The notes below the pieces were generated by a model. That model worked only from the letters and a program-made list of their open reading frames with translations. It had not been told where the DNA came from and searched no databases. Below are positions 6,738 to 7,135 of a DNA stretch of 7,135 bases, one piece after another. A program made the translations under genes and the position numbers. The stretch is from Omnitrophica WOR_2 bacterium RIFCSPLOWO2_12_FULL_46_30 (GTDB taxonomy: Bacteria; Omnitrophota; Gorgyraeia; Gygaellales; UBA12090): the NCBI GenBank assembly GCA_001805845.1, contig MHHA01000073.1:1-7135 (forward strand), given 5' to 3'. Positions within the stretch are counted from its first letter, which is position 1. Each line of letters starts with the position of its first letter.

Positions 6738-7135
6738 TCTTCTTTTTATACGCTTTGATTTTCCTGCGCAGGGTAACCCTCTGCCACACAGGGGCATAAT
6801 CAATAATCATCTTCCCCAGGAGATGGTCAACTTCATGCTGAACTGCCCGGGCTAATAATTCTGTAGCCTCAAATTCTATTAACTCGCTATGCTCATTGAG
6901 CGCCTGGCAGAGTATTTCTTTAGCCCTTTTTACTTTCACCGTTACATTGGGCAGGCTCAGGCAACCCTCTTCCATAACCTCAAAGCCTTTTTTCTTAAGA
7001 ATCCTGGGGTTAGCAAGTTTAAATACCTTATCATCAACGCAAACTACGCACATCCGTTTATCCACTCCCACCTGGTTTGCGGCCAGGCCGATACCTTGCG
7101 CCTCACGCATCATTTTGAGCATCTCCTCAAAAAGC
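6730..7135 (-). CDS. def: peptide deformylase, 5' end cut by window edge
   Basis: Removes the formyl group from the N-terminal methionine of new proteins, on or near the ribosome. All three metal-site motifs are present: GIGLAANQVG (motif 1), EGCLSLP (motif 2, whose Cys binds the metal) and QHEVDHLLGKMIID (motif 3, HEVDH with two metal-binding His and the catalytic Glu). The frame stays open to the right edge and reads LFEEMLKMM before motif 1, matching the family's helix before this motif, so the Met at 7122 is internal and roughly 35-40 N-terminal residues are missing. The C-terminus is short and lysine-rich (KIKAYKKKND). It overlaps lipA by 8 nt, implying coupled translation. No methionyl-tRNA formyltransferase gene is visible, though it is often a neighbour. 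Confidence 0.95.
   Translation of the reverse strand, partial: LFEEMLKMMREAQGIGLAANQVGVDKRMCVVCVDDKVFKLANPRILKKKGFEVMEEGCLSLPNVTVKVKRAKEILCQALNEHSELIEFEATELLARAVQHEVDHLLGKMIIDYAPVWQRVTLRRKIKAYKKKND

Noticed and set aside
6738..6803. An N-terminal extension of lipA from TTG 6803 or ATG 6797
   Set aside because: It would overlap def by up to 74 nt and encode a leader with no resemblance to LipA; the ATG at 6737 gives the family-like start MIKRLPPWF.

Overview
The window is a dense, ordinary bacterial gene cluster. Eight protein-coding genes all lie on the minus strand and are read from the right edge to the left. In transcription order they are peptide deformylase (start beyond the right edge), lipoyl synthase, thioredoxin reductase, GTP-type phosphoenolpyruvate carboxykinase, SAICAR synthetase, a flippase-like (LPG-synthase-TM/UPF0104) membrane protein, a YacP/Rae1-type NYN-domain nuclease, and a metallo-beta-lactamase-fold hydrolase (end beyond the left edge). 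I see no tRNA, rRNA, CRISPR array, insertion sequence or prophage gene.

Spacing is operon-like. def and lipA overlap by 8 nt. lipA and trxB are 17 nt apart, and trxB and pckG 2 nt apart. purC and the membrane gene overlap by 1 nt (TAGTG), the membrane gene and the NYN gene by 59 nt out of frame, and the NYN gene and the MBL gene by about 16 nt if the upstream start is used. The only real break is a 72-bp spacer between pckG and purC. It is filled with a 9-bp tandem repeat, small palindromes and related GAGTT/AACTC words, and may divide two transcription units: def-lipA-trxB-pckG and purC-membrane-NYN-MBL.

The genes are mostly housekeeping: N-terminal formyl removal, lipoate maturation, thiol redox balance, gluconeogenic/anaplerotic C3-C4 exchange and purine synthesis. 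The last two may act on RNA, but the exact substrate of the MBL protein cannot be read from sequence. The mix of unrelated core functions in one compact run, moderate base composition and the style of the proteins suggest an uncultivated Gram-negative-type lineage such as Omnitrophota. This is an impression from protein style, not a proof.

I found no convincing new biological system. The points most worth a second look are the repeat-built purC leader (with a possible 16-codon overlapping ORF and no visible Shine-Dalgarno before purC), the 59-nt out-of-frame overlap, and two substitutions in cofactor-binding motifs of the thioredoxin reductase.
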